Positions 23,950-35,800 of a stretch of DNA of 64,000 bases are shown piece by piece. Source of the DNA: Phymatolithon calcareum (lineage: Eukaryota; Rhodophyta; Florideophyceae; Hapalidiales); assembly GCA_977006965.1 (NCBI GenBank), contig OZ345358.1, forward strand, positions 2,108,001-2,172,000, written 5' to 3'. A program made the position numbers and the translations under genes. The notes beneath the pieces are model-generated. The model had not been told where the DNA came from and did no database searches. It saw only the letters and a program-made list of their open reading frames with translations. Every line of letters starts with the position of its first letter. The first letter of the stretch is position 1.

Positions 23950-24690
23950 CTATTCTTTCAAGGAGTGGAACTTCGGGACCTTAAGAGACAAGTCTGCCCT
24001 CGTCAGCACAAGCAGTATTTCCGTGACGTCCCTCCCGTGTTCCTTAAGATAAGAGGAGAAGATTATAACATCGTTCAAGTACACTAGACAAGACCGCCAC
24101 CGGTATCCGGTAAGGAGAATGTCGAGGGTGCGCTGGAAAGTTGCGGGGGCGTTGCATAGTCGAAATGGCATGCGATTCCACTGTAAGCATCCTTCATGGC
24201 AGGTAATCGTCGTCTTCTCGCGGTCCTCCTCGGCGATAGGAACTTTCCAGTATCCGGAATTGCAGTCCAGTGTGGTGAAGAACTGAACATCCTCAAGGCT
24301 GTCCAGACAATCATCCATCTGAGGCAAAGGGTATGAATCTTTCACGGTGATCGCATTTAGTCGGCGATAATCAACGGAAAACCGAAGAGAACCGTCCTGT
24401 TTCGGTATAAGCACAACTGGGCTAGCCTATTCGCTCTGAGAGGGCTAAATAACTTCCTTGTCCAGTAATTCATCCACCTGTGACTTAATATTTTTCCGTG
24501 ACTCTGAACCGGCTCGGTAGGGCTGGGAGAAGCCAGGGTTCTAGCCTGGGACCACGTCAATGCGGGGCTTGGTCGTGGTAACCTCACCAAGGGTACCGGT
24601 CCACATACTTGAAAATTCGCTGAGGAGATCCCGGACTGGTGCGCGCTGCTCTTCTGTAACGTGGGCAAGGTCGACATCGGATATTGTCAT
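23950..24690 (-). pseudogene. Ty3 reverse transcriptase with a mutated catalytic box
   Basis: The open piece 23950-24414 carries IPKQDGSLRFSVDYRRLN, LDCNSGYWKVPI, MPFRLCNAPATFQR and LVYLNDVIIF. The catalytic YxDD box reads YLND (24070-24081), so the first metal-binding Asp is Asn, and the usual MPFGLCNAP has Arg for Gly. Upstream, the same frame continues through TAGs at 24427-24429 (the usual Trp of SEWASP), 24445-24447 and 24541-24543. Another TAG at 23950-23952 separates it from YLGHAI. The enzyme would be dead even without the stops. Confidence 0.85.
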
Positions 24691-25149
24691 CTGAGGGACG
24701 CACTTTTCGCTCACCCATGTGGGTTGTACGGGATTCGCATGGTGGGAACTTGCCGCCGCCCCTTCAAACCGGACTGCCAGAATTTATATTAGAGCTTCGA
24801 CCGCTCGGTCGAATTTTTCGTGTTTCGAAAGGACAACCGGTATCCAGTTAAAGTTGGCTTCTTTGACCAAAAATTCGACGTCTGGCTTGAGTTTGGCGAT
24901 TCCGTTGGCCAAGGAAATGTGCTTCTTATCGTACAAGGCCGGAATAGGCTCCAACAAGCGTGTACCGCCAAACTTAAACGAACCGGTACTTCGGTCTGGG
25001 ACTCCGAGTCAAGAACGATCCTACGACACACACGAAGGAAGTTTTCCGCTGGTTGACCAGGTCTCCTCCCAGGGTCTTCAGTGCGCGAAGTGTGATACTG
25101 CAGAGGACCGTGTCGACGGCGAACAATGGGGATGGCCTCGACATTATCT

Positions 25150-25480
25150 AGAACGCATTTTCGTTTCTTGATTTGAGGGGACGACATCTGGGACTCGATG
25201 AACTGGCAGCCCAGTATCGCATCTGTTACCAGCTTTCACACAACAACAAATGATTGCCGGGAAGTTTGTGTACCGACAACGAAGGTTAAGTTCACGACTC
25301 CAAGCGTCTCAAGAGGGTGGTTTGATGCTCTCGCAAGTCGTTCTATTTCTTGACTATTGTTAATCCGTGCGAGATCTTCCGCCTGTAACATGCTTGCTTT
25401 GATTAGGTTGGACCGGCGCCGGTGTCTAGGACAGTCAGCACCGGCTCTCGTTGTCCTTCGTCGCCCCAATGCTTGCACAA
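25150..25480 (-). pseudogene. Ty3 aspartic protease relic
   Basis: The active-site motif DTGAG is encoded at 25412-25426. One base is missing immediately after it, so the following NLIKASMLQAEDLARIN lies in another register. Downstream, VVNLTFVVGTQTSRQSFVVV and ILGCQFIESQ match the flap and C-terminal part of gypsy proteases. The protease would process the Gag-Pol polyprotein. The frame break makes this copy inactive. Confidence 0.65.
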
Positions 25481-25973
25481 ATTTTGTAATTGAAGGTGGA
25501 GAGATGGCAGACGGGGTTTAGACCCGACCGATACTCGGTGGAAGAAATGGTCGACGGTGAACACAATGGTCGCTTTTTCCGATCCCCCAGGATCGTTACT
25601 TCTCTAAGCGGCTTGCGTGGACGCTTGTCAGGTGGAATCTGCGTGCGAGGTTTCGGGTGCCCAGTGCCGAGAATTATTTGCACTGTCCCCCAGCTCAGCT
25701 TTTCGCCCGACGCTTCATGATCTGAGGTACGGGAACGGATGTGATTTGGGCTGTTCGCGAAGGCTTCGGTATCTGCACGTCATCCTGGCCGGCTTTTACT
25801 TGCTAGATCTGGCGATGGAATTGACCACCCACTGCTGGCTCGTGTTGCCCTGGCCGCGGTGGCGTCTGGCCATAGCGTTTCAGCCAAGTTTGTTTGTCCA
25901 TGGTCAAGGCATTGTAATTTGCGTTGATCCAAGATACCCAGGTTGGGTCCTGCGTGTTGCGCGCTGAGTGGGG

Positions 25974-26015
25974 GCAGTTCGGTTTCCGGTATCCCAGTAA
26001 GAAGCAATAAAAGTA
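25974..26015 (-). pseudogene. Degenerate CCHC zinc knuckle of gag
   Basis: The spacing is exactly that of a C-x2-C-x4-H-x4-C nucleocapsid knuckle: YFYCFLLGYRKPNC. The first Cys and the His are both Tyr. Each change needs one transition (TGC to TAC and CAC to TAC). Two of four zinc ligands are therefore lost, and RNA packaging by this Gag would fail. Confidence 0.7.
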
Positions 26016-26396
26016 AATATCGTCGGACCGGTCTCGAAATTCCACCCATCCAGGGGGGTCGTATGCTGATGGGGCGCTTCGACGAGGGCTTGGAGTCCGA
26101 GGACGGCGTTGGTATTGGGCCGCTCAAGGTGCTGTATTATTACCGGACGTGGTGGGACGATGTAGCTGATGGGATCGAGCGCAGCAGGCGGCCATTGTAC
26201 TTACTGAGGGGGTAACACCGGAGGTACCGGTGGGATATATGATGCCGGGAACCCATATCCTGAAGAGACCTCAGAAGTGTAAGAGGCTTCAGTTGCAGCG
26301 GACATTGATGGCGTGCGCGTTGGAGGATCGTGGCCGTGCTCGAGTGGCATGGACTTTGCATACCCAGCAGGTGCACGTCTGCCTTCTTGGCGAGGG

Positions 26397-28416
26397 TCAC
26401 GCTTCGTCCACAAGGTCCAGTCCAGATCCCCTCCTCTGGTTTTCTTTCGATGGGATACCCGGCAATGCTCGATGTGCCTTGCCGATATCAACAGCCATGT
26501 TGACAAACTCGGCAAAAGCGTTCTCTCCAATGCAATGTGCGCGCTGAGAACGTAACATGATTCGTACATTAGGGCGAAGCCCTCCCATGAACCGCGTGAT
26601 GAGCTCTTTCTTGTTGTACACTCCAGGGATGACACGTGCCTTAGCCGCTATGCGGTCGGCAAACTTTTGCTCGTCTTCTGCCGGATCTTGAACGGTGCGA
26701 TCGAGAGCGGTCATGGCATCCTCTAGATTCTCATCCTTCCCTTCCGTCCGCAAGAACCAGTTGACCGCCCCAGGCCAATTGTTTAATCCGCCAAGCTGGG
26801 CCACACCTTCTTCACGGTTCGCATCGAAAGCTTCTTTGGCAGAGCCGTCAAGGAAGTTAGGACAAATAAGGAGGCCTCCGCCTTCCGTCATACCATTGGT
26901 GTCGCACTGTCTCTTGAAGACCGAAAGGAACTGGATGATTGCTGTTGGATTCTTGCCGTCGAAAACGTATTTCGACATTGTCGAATCAAGACGACGGAAG
27001 TTAACACCGTCGTTACGGGTGAAGTCCTTATCCACCGACAGGTTTAAGTTGTTGAACCGGTACCGCCGGTACGACAGGAGCTCTGTGAACCTGTGGTCAA
27101 TAGGGACAATCTCTTGAATGCCTCTCTTTCTCGGTCCTTTCCAATGGCTACGGCGGCATTCGATCTCTTCCAAATCCGAACTGGATCCGGCGAAGTCGAA
27201 GGCATCGGCCCTGTACCACTCTCTGCGGCGCCGATCTCTTACACGTTGGTTCTTGAACGCCCGACGAGTCCGTCGGCCATGATTCGAGTCTGAACTCAGT
27301 TGGCACCAAGAGGAAGTGCTTGAGTCATCACCGTCCGACGGTGGACTGGCAGGGCCGCGTTCCACTTTCAGTCCCTTCCGTGATCTGGAAGCCGGCTTCC
27401 TCCTGTCGAACAGCGGGGCTTGCGGACGGCGGGCAGCGTCCTGGAACGATAGGGTTCCAGTTTCTTCAACAGGGAAATGTACTGAAGTGCTTCGACGGCT
27501 GATGAGACCGCGTATGGCGGTAATGCCGGTATCAAGACGCGAGGTTTGAGCATTTAGCTCCTGTAGCATCCCATACATGACATTAATTCGGACCCTGTCT
27601 TCCAGATTTTGTGTGAAAGGTTGAACCTCGGCCGCGATGAGATTGACGTATCGCTGATCCGGTTGTATCGGCCATTGAAAGACAGAGCGGTACCCAGAAC
27701 CAGAACTAAATGGTTGACTGGTCCCACGTGTGGGACAATCCACGTGTACTGTGGATGGCAGTGTGCACATCAAGTGCTCAGGCTTAGGGATCATCTCGGC
27801 CAGGTGAATAGGGAATATGAATCCCGGGGGGGTGTCGATGGTGTCTGGTGGCCGCGTGAGGCATACGCCATGGTTCTGGGTGCTCGGGCGTATGCCTCCC
27901 TGTTGGGTTGATCATGAGGAGCGAGTTTGGGTCCTATATTCGATGGATGGGCTTGATCAGGGTCCGAAATTGAGTCTGAACAGTGGCCTCGATCTTGGTT
28001 ATCGACAGGGGGACCGCAAGACTCTGCGGCATTGTTCGTGGCTGGGGCCCGGTCATTCGCCCCTTGTGATCTATTTTCCTTGGCCAAAGGACGGCGTGGT
28101 CCACCTACTGGATATCCGGTCTGCCAGGGCCAGTGCCGAGGCGAGTGCAGCAATTGAACTGGCAACGCGCCGAGCCCGAGTTTGATATCCACTCGTCGTT
28201 TTCGGGGGACGAGAAGATGTTGATGGACCGTGTGGCGGGGTCTTGAAGATTGTTCTTTCGAAATAACCATTTTATTACAACTTCGTTTCCTTCCGGACAG
28301 AAGTCCAGCAACCGTTGAGAAATCCTGACGGTTGGGCCTTCTAGGTCGGGAGACCATTGTAGTGGAATGAACCCCGGAGTCCTAGACTGTAAACAGGACG
28401 GGCTGCGCGGTAGCAC
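26397..28416 (-). pseudogene. Ty3 gag, frame-shifted in a homopolymer
   Basis: The main frame (26397-27794, 465 codons) carries an Arg/Ser-rich linker and a capsid-like region (YVFDGKNPTAIIQFLSVFKR, AVNWFLRTEG, LRPNVRIMLRSQRAH) resembling retrotransposon gag domains. It begins at an ATG that overlaps the stop of an upstream frame (27791-28357). A run of seven G on the plus strand at 27826-27832 lies at the junction; with six the two frames would be one. Farther upstream the frame reaching 28416 also looks coding (VRISQRLLDFCPEGNEVVIK), so a further shift is likely. Confidence 0.75.
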
Positions 28417-28420
28417 TCAA

Positions 28421-31400
28421 TGCGGCACAGCGAGCGCGTGTAGCCCCGGATGATGGATCTGGAACAAACAAGTAACAAACAAAAGAAGAGAGAAGGGAGG
28501 TAGAACAAATAGAAAGAGGGGGGTGAAGCGGATGCGCGATGCGCGCGTTGATGAGATTTGCGAAGCAAACCCGAAGCGGCGGTACCTTGGAACCCACAGC
28601 TATGCGTAGGGAGTCAAGAGTTGAAGCCAAACATGCTTGTCCCCTTTACTGTCGACGGCCGCCACCATGCTATTTGTGGGGCGGCTGGAACCCAGATAGG
28701 ACAGGTGTCGAAGAATATCATAAGCTACCTCACCGACTAAAACGTGTAGCCCGCTCCACTACAAGTACAAGAAAACTCCATGCACTGAATAGTTTGGTTA
28801 CAAACCCTATGCTACATCCCTCCTCCCATTTGGAGCTCGAGAATACGCAGCCCACATAACCTCAACAGGGAAATGGAAATGAGAAACAAGACAAGAGCTC
28901 AGTCAGGAATTTTTCCTTGCTTCATCCCAGGGTTTTCTGTAATGGCAAGAGCTGTGGTTCGGCCTCCTCTATGGTAGAAGACTATCACCTTCTGGTAGTT
29001 TGGTAGTACATGTACTCTGCCCTGGGTAGTGTGCCGCAATGCTCAAGGAAGCTGGGAGAGAGAACAGAAGGAGATCAAAGAGGGTAACGATGACCAGCTA
29101 CCGTGAACATCCTAAACGGTTTCCAACCCGGCTCATCCCTTTTAGGTGTGGCGGCTGAAGGTTGGTGGGGGTGCGATATTATGTTAAGCTCCCCAAATGT
29201 CTGCACTTTGTGCAGCTATGAGCTGCTGTGACATCAATTAGCAATCGTATCTGTTAAAGTCAACTGCAGCCCTAAGAATGTGGAGTTGTTCTAGGGCAAG
29301 TTCAAAAACACGCAATACAGAAGAAGAATATGTCGAGGGGTACCCCAACGAAGACGGTCTGTTCGTTGGTGGCACACCTGGTCGTGTCCTCACGCTGAAG
29401 TAGACAGTGTGACTGGCATGCAAGCAGCGAACCCGAACCTTGACGATTTTGTCCAAGCCAACGGACCAACTAGCAGAACGCGGCAAATCGGCTTTGCTGT
29501 TTAATTGGAAATTACAATCCAGAGTCCATTCAAAGTATGATCACAATTTCCCTAGTGTCTATGTGGCGGAATTTTTTCCTCAATTGAGGACTGAAAATCA
29601 TTTAATTTTTGAAAACGAAAGCTACTCACTCTCAGGCTCGTCAACAGCGTCAAGCTCATGGATGTCTTAAACGTGCTCAGCGAAACAGTTCCAGCCAGTA
29701 GAAGCGCCACAGATATATAGTGTGGCACTTTCACTCCTATTACAGTATGAGCACAAGAGAGTCGTTGTCTTGAATTTCGCAACTATGCAGTTGTTTTGAA
29801 CAGCGCAAGTAGTCACCATGATATCCTCGTCCTCCTTTTCTTTTTCTGGACTTGCTCGAACAGCACTTGACAGTACCTTCGCTGCGTCATGTGCTGCTGA
29901 CCCTCTGGATGGGCACCAGAGAATAAAAGTCATCTTCCAATCATTATCGCACTTCTTCCACTCGCTGAGTGCTGTATCTCTCAACCGTTCTCCGGCTAGT
30001 GACCTCCGTTCTTATGCCAACGGGATATAGACTCATGGACGCAAATCAGGTCCGACGGAGGCACAGTGCGCTTTCTGTGGTCAGTTATGGCATCAACAGA
30101 ATCTTGACCGAGCGGCCAGCGGTGCTGCACAGACTACATGTTTCACTTTGTTGCGCACTGAATGAAAATCACTGGAGGTATTCGGCGAACGGCTTACCAA
30201 TCTTTGAAGAAGAAGGAGCGGTGAGATAGTTCTTTGGCCTTGTTGTGCTCCAAAATTGCTCCCGGCGCTGAGCTCATCTCTTGCCATGAGGACGAGTATT
30301 CCGAAAAACTCAATCAGCTCTCTCACTGCAGTCTCTTGTTGTCCAATTATTCTCAGCTTAGTGGACGCCCAATCAGCAAAATTTTCGCAGGTGAACGTGG
30401 GGAAACATCTTCATGACGCAATCGCACTTCGTATGAAGACCACTACCGTCATTTTCGGATAACAAATCTCCAGTTAGAGTGCGAAGTTTCCAGAACTTAG
30501 AGGAAACTCAAACCCGATACGGTCCTAGAGCTTGGCGCTCGTACCATGTCTCCCCGTAAGCAACAGTATTCGGCTCGCGGTCAGGTGAGACGACATCAAG
30601 TTCGTTTTGCGATGTTTAGTCCCAAGAACCCTTCAAGACGTAGGAGAGAGAGCCCAGAAGAGGGATTTAGAGCTGCTTAAGGTTTTATCGAAGCTTTTGC
30701 GTCCTTCTGAAGAGCTTCTAATTGCGACTGTGGACAATAAACTGGCGTTTCGCGATGAAGATGGGCGAGGATGAGTACTGTAAGCAGTCCTGGGTTGGTA
30801 TTGCGCTTTGCCGGTGTGGGCTCGGTTCAAGATGGTGAGCTTCTGCAATGCCATCGCCAGTGCCCCTATCTTGACGTTGAACAGGTTGACTCTCTTAAAG
30901 TGAGTCTTCTTCGGCGAATGCCAAACTATGACACATTGTACGCGAAGTGATATGCTCGTGCGACCATTGAGTTTTCCTCGACTACCTCCTGAACCGTACC
31001 ACTTACACTTTTTCAGATGGAAAAGGCTCCATATTGTCTGGAGCACGCTGAGAGACCGGTCACCGATGTTTCCTTTGTGTGTACGGATGTACCGACCACA
31101 CGGGGCCGGACTTTTTCTCGTGGCATGGCAGGTCTGGTACTTCTAGGTGACCACTCTATTTTCGTTGCTAGCGCCGAACGAAGAGATTTTAAGGTAGTAG
31201 TTGCGGTACTCGTCACCCACTATACAAGTCCGGCTTTCCAATAGTGGCGCGAATGATCCGTTCTGTGTTCGATTTACTACTTTTGAATCGGTCCTCAATT
31301 GAGGACGTTCGGCACATAGACATTAGAGCGTTGAATCGCGAAGAGCACTCTGTGCGCGCGAAGGCGCAGGTGGACGGGTGATGGCTTCGCGGAAGAAAAT

Positions 31401-33082
31401 GGACTCGAGAAAATGTGTCGAAGTTTGTAGAATGGCGGGTACGATCCGATTGATCGATGTACAAAGACGCAAGAATCGGTGAGGCCGGCGCTTGGATGTG
31501 AAGAAGGTCAAACATGAGGATAAGACTACAACTGCTTTACCAACAATTGTCAAATTGATGGAGGCGCATTTGCTGCGGGTGCCAAGCCCTAAACATTTGC
31601 ATCAGGGATTCGGATCAAGCGAGCTATGCTACCAGTCAAGCAGTCCTTAAGAAGAACAGCAGCTGGAAAACGAGGCATACCGAACAACATGGACCCCGGG
31701 CGATATCCAAATTTCTTGATCGCCAAAACACTCGCCTGACGGCGAGGGCGCCTGAGTTGCCATCTATCAGACTGATGCGACTTGTGAGCGCGCACAGAAT
31801 GCGAACTCAAGAGCAGTAACGCACTCGCCGCCTAAACATAATACAAGGAATTGCTCTCATTCAAAACCATCGCTGAAACCGACACGCGTCTCGCGAATTT
31901 TTGCTCGCAAGCATGCGTTGTCAAATCGCGTTCTCAGACTTCAGCGTGTAAAGGAGATCAACATCCGTCACTTGAACATGAATTGCCCCTAAGCCGCACT
32001 AATCGATCGATATAATCCCCCGCATTGACCGACGCGTTCAGCTTGACGTTTGCAATGGGTGCACAGTCGATCGAGAAATCGGATATGTCTGTCAAGGTTG
32101 CCTTCCGACGGTGATACGGGTTGCCATCGAAGGCGAGCTTCGCAAGTAGCAAGATCGCAATAGATTGGATCGCGGTTTGGTATCGGGTCAACTTCAGCTG
32201 CTGTGAATCCTTACGACGGGATGGTCGCGGGACGGCATTTTGCAAGGCAAAGGTACCACGGTGTTGGCGTGAAGCTGAAGCAGATATCTGCGGGATCGTG
32301 ATTGCTTAGCGCCCATTATGGCAGACATGCGGTGCAATGGCAGGGCCAAACGGAATCTTGAAAATAATCTCAGGTACGCTGTAAGGGCTTGCTGTGTCTG
32401 ATGAAGCCGACTTCAGTCCTCGCTGCTCACCCACCTGATGATTCACTCTTCTGACCGCATACAAGCGCGCCCCTCATCAGCGCAGAACCAAAGTTTCTCT
32501 CCCACAGTATGCTACCGGCGACATCGTGCCGAGACGGTCGCAATTCTGTCGGATTTACTCGGGGGCCACGGTGGCACTCCACACGGTGTTTTGGATGCGC
32601 AGGGTGCTGGAGGCACTGCAGTGCCTGCAGATTGAAGAGAAATATTTTTATTACTGTAAACTAATAATTACACGGGTCATTATTGATTTGGTGGAATCTG
32701 CGAAATGAAGTTGTGCAGCCACTTGTTTTTTTCAATAATCCATGCGCGGACTGCGTTACGGCTAAAGGTCGCCACCTGGCATGAACAGCCCAGTGCTGCA
32801 TCATTTACCTCCCCATCTCTCCTACCCCACTTCGCCGGACAAGAATCCTCGTAAAACGGCTGCAACGCGCGCCCCGAAAGAACAATAGCCTTTCTCCCTT
32901 CGTCACAGTCGTCGCCGCCCTGTCTTTTCTGTCGTCTTATCGCTTCGTTTCATCAAACGCGCACGCCAGAAGCCGGCTTGATTTCTCTGACGATTTCCCG
33001 GTGTTTTCCGCGCCCGGTAACCGTTTGTCATCCCTCGTTGCTCACATTCATAGCGCTTTCGCACTCTCTGCACGCACACGCG
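28421..33082. other. Decayed intergenic DNA with a possible transposase relic
   Basis: No intact gene is seen. Minus-strand frames at 30093-30326 (RELIEFFGILVLMARDELSAG) and 29667-29984 (a Cys-rich end with LLCSYCNRSES and WNCFAEHV) weakly recall the middle and the Cys/His-rich tail of piggyBac-like transposases; this is suggestive only. A plus-strand frame near 31481-31650 (LPTIVKLMEAHLLRVPS) also reads as a relic. The last ~150 bp before 33083, pyrimidine-rich, should hold the CAF1 promoter and 5' UTR. Confidence 0.3.
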
Positions 33083-33970
33083 ATGCCACCAAACGGAGCG
33101 CGCATTCGGGAAGTATGGGCGCACAATCTTGAAGAAGAAATGGCGCGTATCGGTGAACTAATCATCGACTACGACCATGTAGCGATGGACACTGAATTTC
33201 CCGGTGTCGTCGCTCGCCCTATTGCTTCACGCTCGCTTGACTTTCAATATCAGACGCTTCGATGTAACGTGGACCTGCTGAAGATAATTCAACTCGGCAT
33301 ATCGCTTTCCAACGAGGACGGCGAATCTCCGGATGAATGTGGAACCTGGCAATTCAATTTTGCTTTCAATCTCTCGCAGGACATGTACGCACAAGACTCC
33401 ATTGACCTGCTCACGAATCACGGTATTGACTTTGCGGAGCACGAACGGCGTGGCATCGATGTGCTTGCCTTTGGTGAACTTCTCATCTCCTCCGGTCTCG
33501 TGCTGCACGAAAGCGTGAAATGGATTTCTTTCCATGGAGGTTACGACTTTGGCTATCTGCTGAAAGTTCTGACCGCACTTCCTCTGCCGCCGAGTGAACG
33601 AGAGTTTTTCGAACTTCTCGAACTGTATTTTCCCAATTTTTATGACCTCAAGTACCTCATGCAGAGTTCGGACAACCTCCATGGCGGACTCAACAAGGTG
33701 GGTGAGATTTTCGGATGCGAACGTTACGGGCAGATGCATCAAGCGGGTTCCGACTCCCTCCTTACGTTGCACATTTTCTTCCGCATGAAGAATGACACTT
33801 TCGGCGGCCATATCGATGAGAGCAAAATGGGCATTCTGTACGGCTATGGTGTTGCGTCCAATATGCATCTTGTTCCCGTGGCTGATCGCGTCCCGAACAG
33901 TACGCAGACGCAAATCGGAAATGGACATGTCGAATCCGGTGTGCCGGTGGCCACACTCACGGCGTCATAG
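33083..33970 (+). CDS. CAF1: CCR4-NOT deadenylase subunit CAF1 (CNOT7/POP2-like)
   Basis: CAF1 is the DEDD-type 3'-5' exonuclease of the CCR4-NOT complex. It shortens mRNA poly(A) tails in the cytoplasm and so starts mRNA decay. The chosen ATG at 33083 gives 295 residues beginning MPPNGARIREVWAHNLEEEM, where the family starts; the frame is open 35 codons farther upstream but without similarity. The catalytic residues are all present: D36 and E38 in AMDTEFPG, D155 in HGGYDFGYLL, and D224 with the preceding His in MHQAGSDSLLT. The family hallmarks GVVARPI and FQYQTLRCNVDLLKIIQLG are intact. There is no intron. Length and order match full-length CAF1 proteins, so the gene should be functional. 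Several decayed copies lie 2.6-5.1 kb downstream. Confidence 0.95.
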   Translation: MPPNGARIREVWAHNLEEEMARIGELIIDYDHVAMDTEFPGVVARPIASRSLDFQYQTLRCNVDLLKIIQLGISLSNEDGESPDECGTWQFNFAFNLSQDMYAQDSIDLLTNHGIDFAEHERRGIDVLAFGELLISSGLVLHESVKWISFHGGYDFGYLLKVLTALPLPPSEREFFELLELYFPNFYDLKYLMQSSDNLHGGLNKVGEIFGCERYGQMHQAGSDSLLTLHIFFRMKNDTFGGHIDESKMGILYGYGVASNMHLVPVADRVPNSTQTQIGNGHVESGVPVATLTAS

Positions 33971-34785
33971 CGTCCCGCGCGAGCACCGGGTGGTATCCTT
34001 TCCTGTGGAACTCGTCGCCGCTTGCTCGTCCGTCCCACAGCCCTTCGTGTCTTGATGGGCACTGTATTATGCATCCTGTGTTTCCCAAGTTATATCTGCA
34101 CATTGACTGCTTGTGTAGGCACACACTCTGTATGAGTACACTTCTCGGCTTTGCCTCCCGAGGACTCCCTGAAATAGAGTAAAGTTGGGTTAAACTGTAG
34201 TGGTGAATCATTTTTTAGAGCCGCTGCTGTGGTCGTGGAACGGCAGTGTACAATTTTGCCTTTGTTTCTGAAATCGTCCCTAAGCTTGATAGGCGGGAGA
34301 TGTTTCGTGTCCTGATCGAGCGAGACGGTTCGTGTTCCCCAGAAAGGATGCACCTGTCACACGAGTTTTTTCATATGACAGATGAACTATTCATAAACGG
34401 TTTATTTTCTCGTGGCGGTCGGTCTCCCATGTTCATGCCCTGTTTGCCTGAACCACGCGACTTCAACGTCTGGATATTCTCATGCCATGAGTAGATTCAG
34501 CCGTTACAATAGCGCAATCGTATTGTACTCCTAGGATGAATCTTCTAAAGAGCCAAGGTTTCGCCGAAGAACTAACCCGGGGTCCAACCCTAAAAAGGAT
34601 ACTGGATGGGATGTCGTTCTGCTTCCAGTACCTCTCTAAATGTACTGACTCATAAGTGGACAATGCGCCAAAGCGCGATGAGTGCGGCTCTAAGGCTCGT
34701 CCAGCCTGATCGCTTTTGACTGACTGAGCTAAGGGTCAGCATTCAATGTGTCGCACTAAACCACTGCTCCATCGATGTATCCTCG
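33971..34785. other. 3' flank of CAF1, no gene seen
   Basis: Short frames only. The CAF1 polyadenylation region should lie in the first few hundred bases, but I see no decisive signal. No coding relic is recognisable here before the LINE tail at 34787. Confidence 0.4.
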
Positions 34786-34786
34786 A

Positions 34787-35800
34787 TTCTTTCTTTCTTT
34801 AATGCAGAATGCGTTAATTAACACCAGAACCAACCCTAGAGTAAGTTCTCATTGTTCAAATATTGGAGTATCTCTACGGGTCTCTCCCTGCACAGATTTT
34901 CTACCGTTTTGTCTCGCACTCTTCCGATGAATTTTCGTCGAGAGGCAGTCCTCCCAGAACAGTGTAGGATGAGGTGCTTCACTGCCTCCTTGACGCCATA
35001 CGGGCACATCTTGCATACTGGGTCGTAGAGAAGCGGTTCATTCTCGCTGTGTCCGTGGTGAAAGCTTTCCAAAATAGGGCTGCAGTTCACTATGAGCTGG
35101 TGAAGTATCACCTCTGCACGGCTCTGCGAGATGTGCAGATCTTTCGGAAGCGTAGGAAGGGTCACTGGTTTGCTTCTACAGTGCGGCTTAATGATGGATC
35201 GTGCCGCTTCCAAAGTGAGAGGTATCGCTTGGTGCAGCTCCAGACTCGATTCCGAAATTCCCCGCCGCGCAAGTTCATCAGCAGCCTCATTCTTCGCGAC
35301 GCCGCAGTGACTCGGTATCCAAACACACTCTATCTGAATCTCGCGTGAAAATAACCGTTCCGTAAGGTTCCATAGATTCCGGACCATGTCACCAAACATC
35401 CGCGGTTGCCCGTTGAGCGCGTCTCTGCAGCTACGGCTGTCAGTGAACCATCTGATAGTGCTGCTGCGGGAAAGTTGTAGCGTTAACGTTGCTTGGAAGG
35501 CATGTACAGCGGCAAATGCCTCCGCGTCAAATGAAGAGCCGACAGCCCCAACGGCCAGCGCTTCTTCCATAACTGTTTCTTCGCCGCACAAAATCAGAAT
35601 CCCAGCTCCGCCGACCTGGAATGGGATTGTACGTTACGATTCTACTCCTCTTTCGCAAAGGATGAGAACTACTGCAGTCCACCCTACAAGTCTAGAACGG
35701 AAACTTTTGCCCTCCGTAACTATTGCGGAGAGAATGATGAAAGCAATACGAGAAGAACGGGTATTTGAACAACATTGGAGCAGACGCACTCAGCCGACGA
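34787..35800 (-). mobile_element. 5'-truncated LINE: RNase H end of ORF2 with an (AAAG)n tail
   Basis: The minus-strand frame 34836-35591 encodes the end of a non-LTR retrotransposon ORF2: a ribonuclease H domain (SSFDAEAFAAVHAF, RWFTDSRSCRDALN, WIPSHCGVAKNEAADELA) followed by a Cys/His terminal segment (YDPVCKMCPYGVKEAVKHLILHC). Upstream the frame continues with RLVGWTAVVLILC and a TAA to about 35800, so the copy is dead. It lacks the reverse transcriptase. On the minus strand the element ends in a short AAAG microsatellite (34787-34800), typical of LINEs with simple-repeat tails. Related ends occur at 46241-46590 and, more weakly, at 44094-44474. Confidence 0.75.

Larger units (their letters stand above)
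21600..28420 (-). mobile_element. Dead Ty3/gypsy LTR retrotransposon (gag-pol region)
   Basis: Reading right to left, the region holds gag with a zinc knuckle, an aspartic protease, reverse transcriptase, RNase H and integrase. RT followed by RNase H and then integrase is the order that defines Ty3/gypsy elements. At least five in-frame TAG codons, several frame shifts and an integrase deletion show it is dead. Long terminal repeats could not be recognised at either end: I found no long direct repeat between 19.9-22 kb and 28.3-30 kb, so the limits given are those of the readable coding relics. After a TGA that ends the integrase tail, the same frame stays open to 21601, perhaps another mutated stop. 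Confidence 0.85.

Noticed and set aside
23516-24543. Reassigned TAG codon as explanation for the in-frame TAGs in Ty3 pol
   Set aside because: Host genes here use TAG as stop (CAF1, 6-phosph­ogluconolactonase and ESF2/ABT1 all end in TAG), so mutation is the simpler explanation.
28341-28870. LTR or primer-binding site for the Ty3 element
   Set aside because: No matching direct repeat was found near 19.9-22 kb and no sequence convincingly complementary to a tRNA 3' end was seen.
33227-33928. 233-codon minus-strand frame
   Set aside because: Shadow of the intact CAF1 gene.
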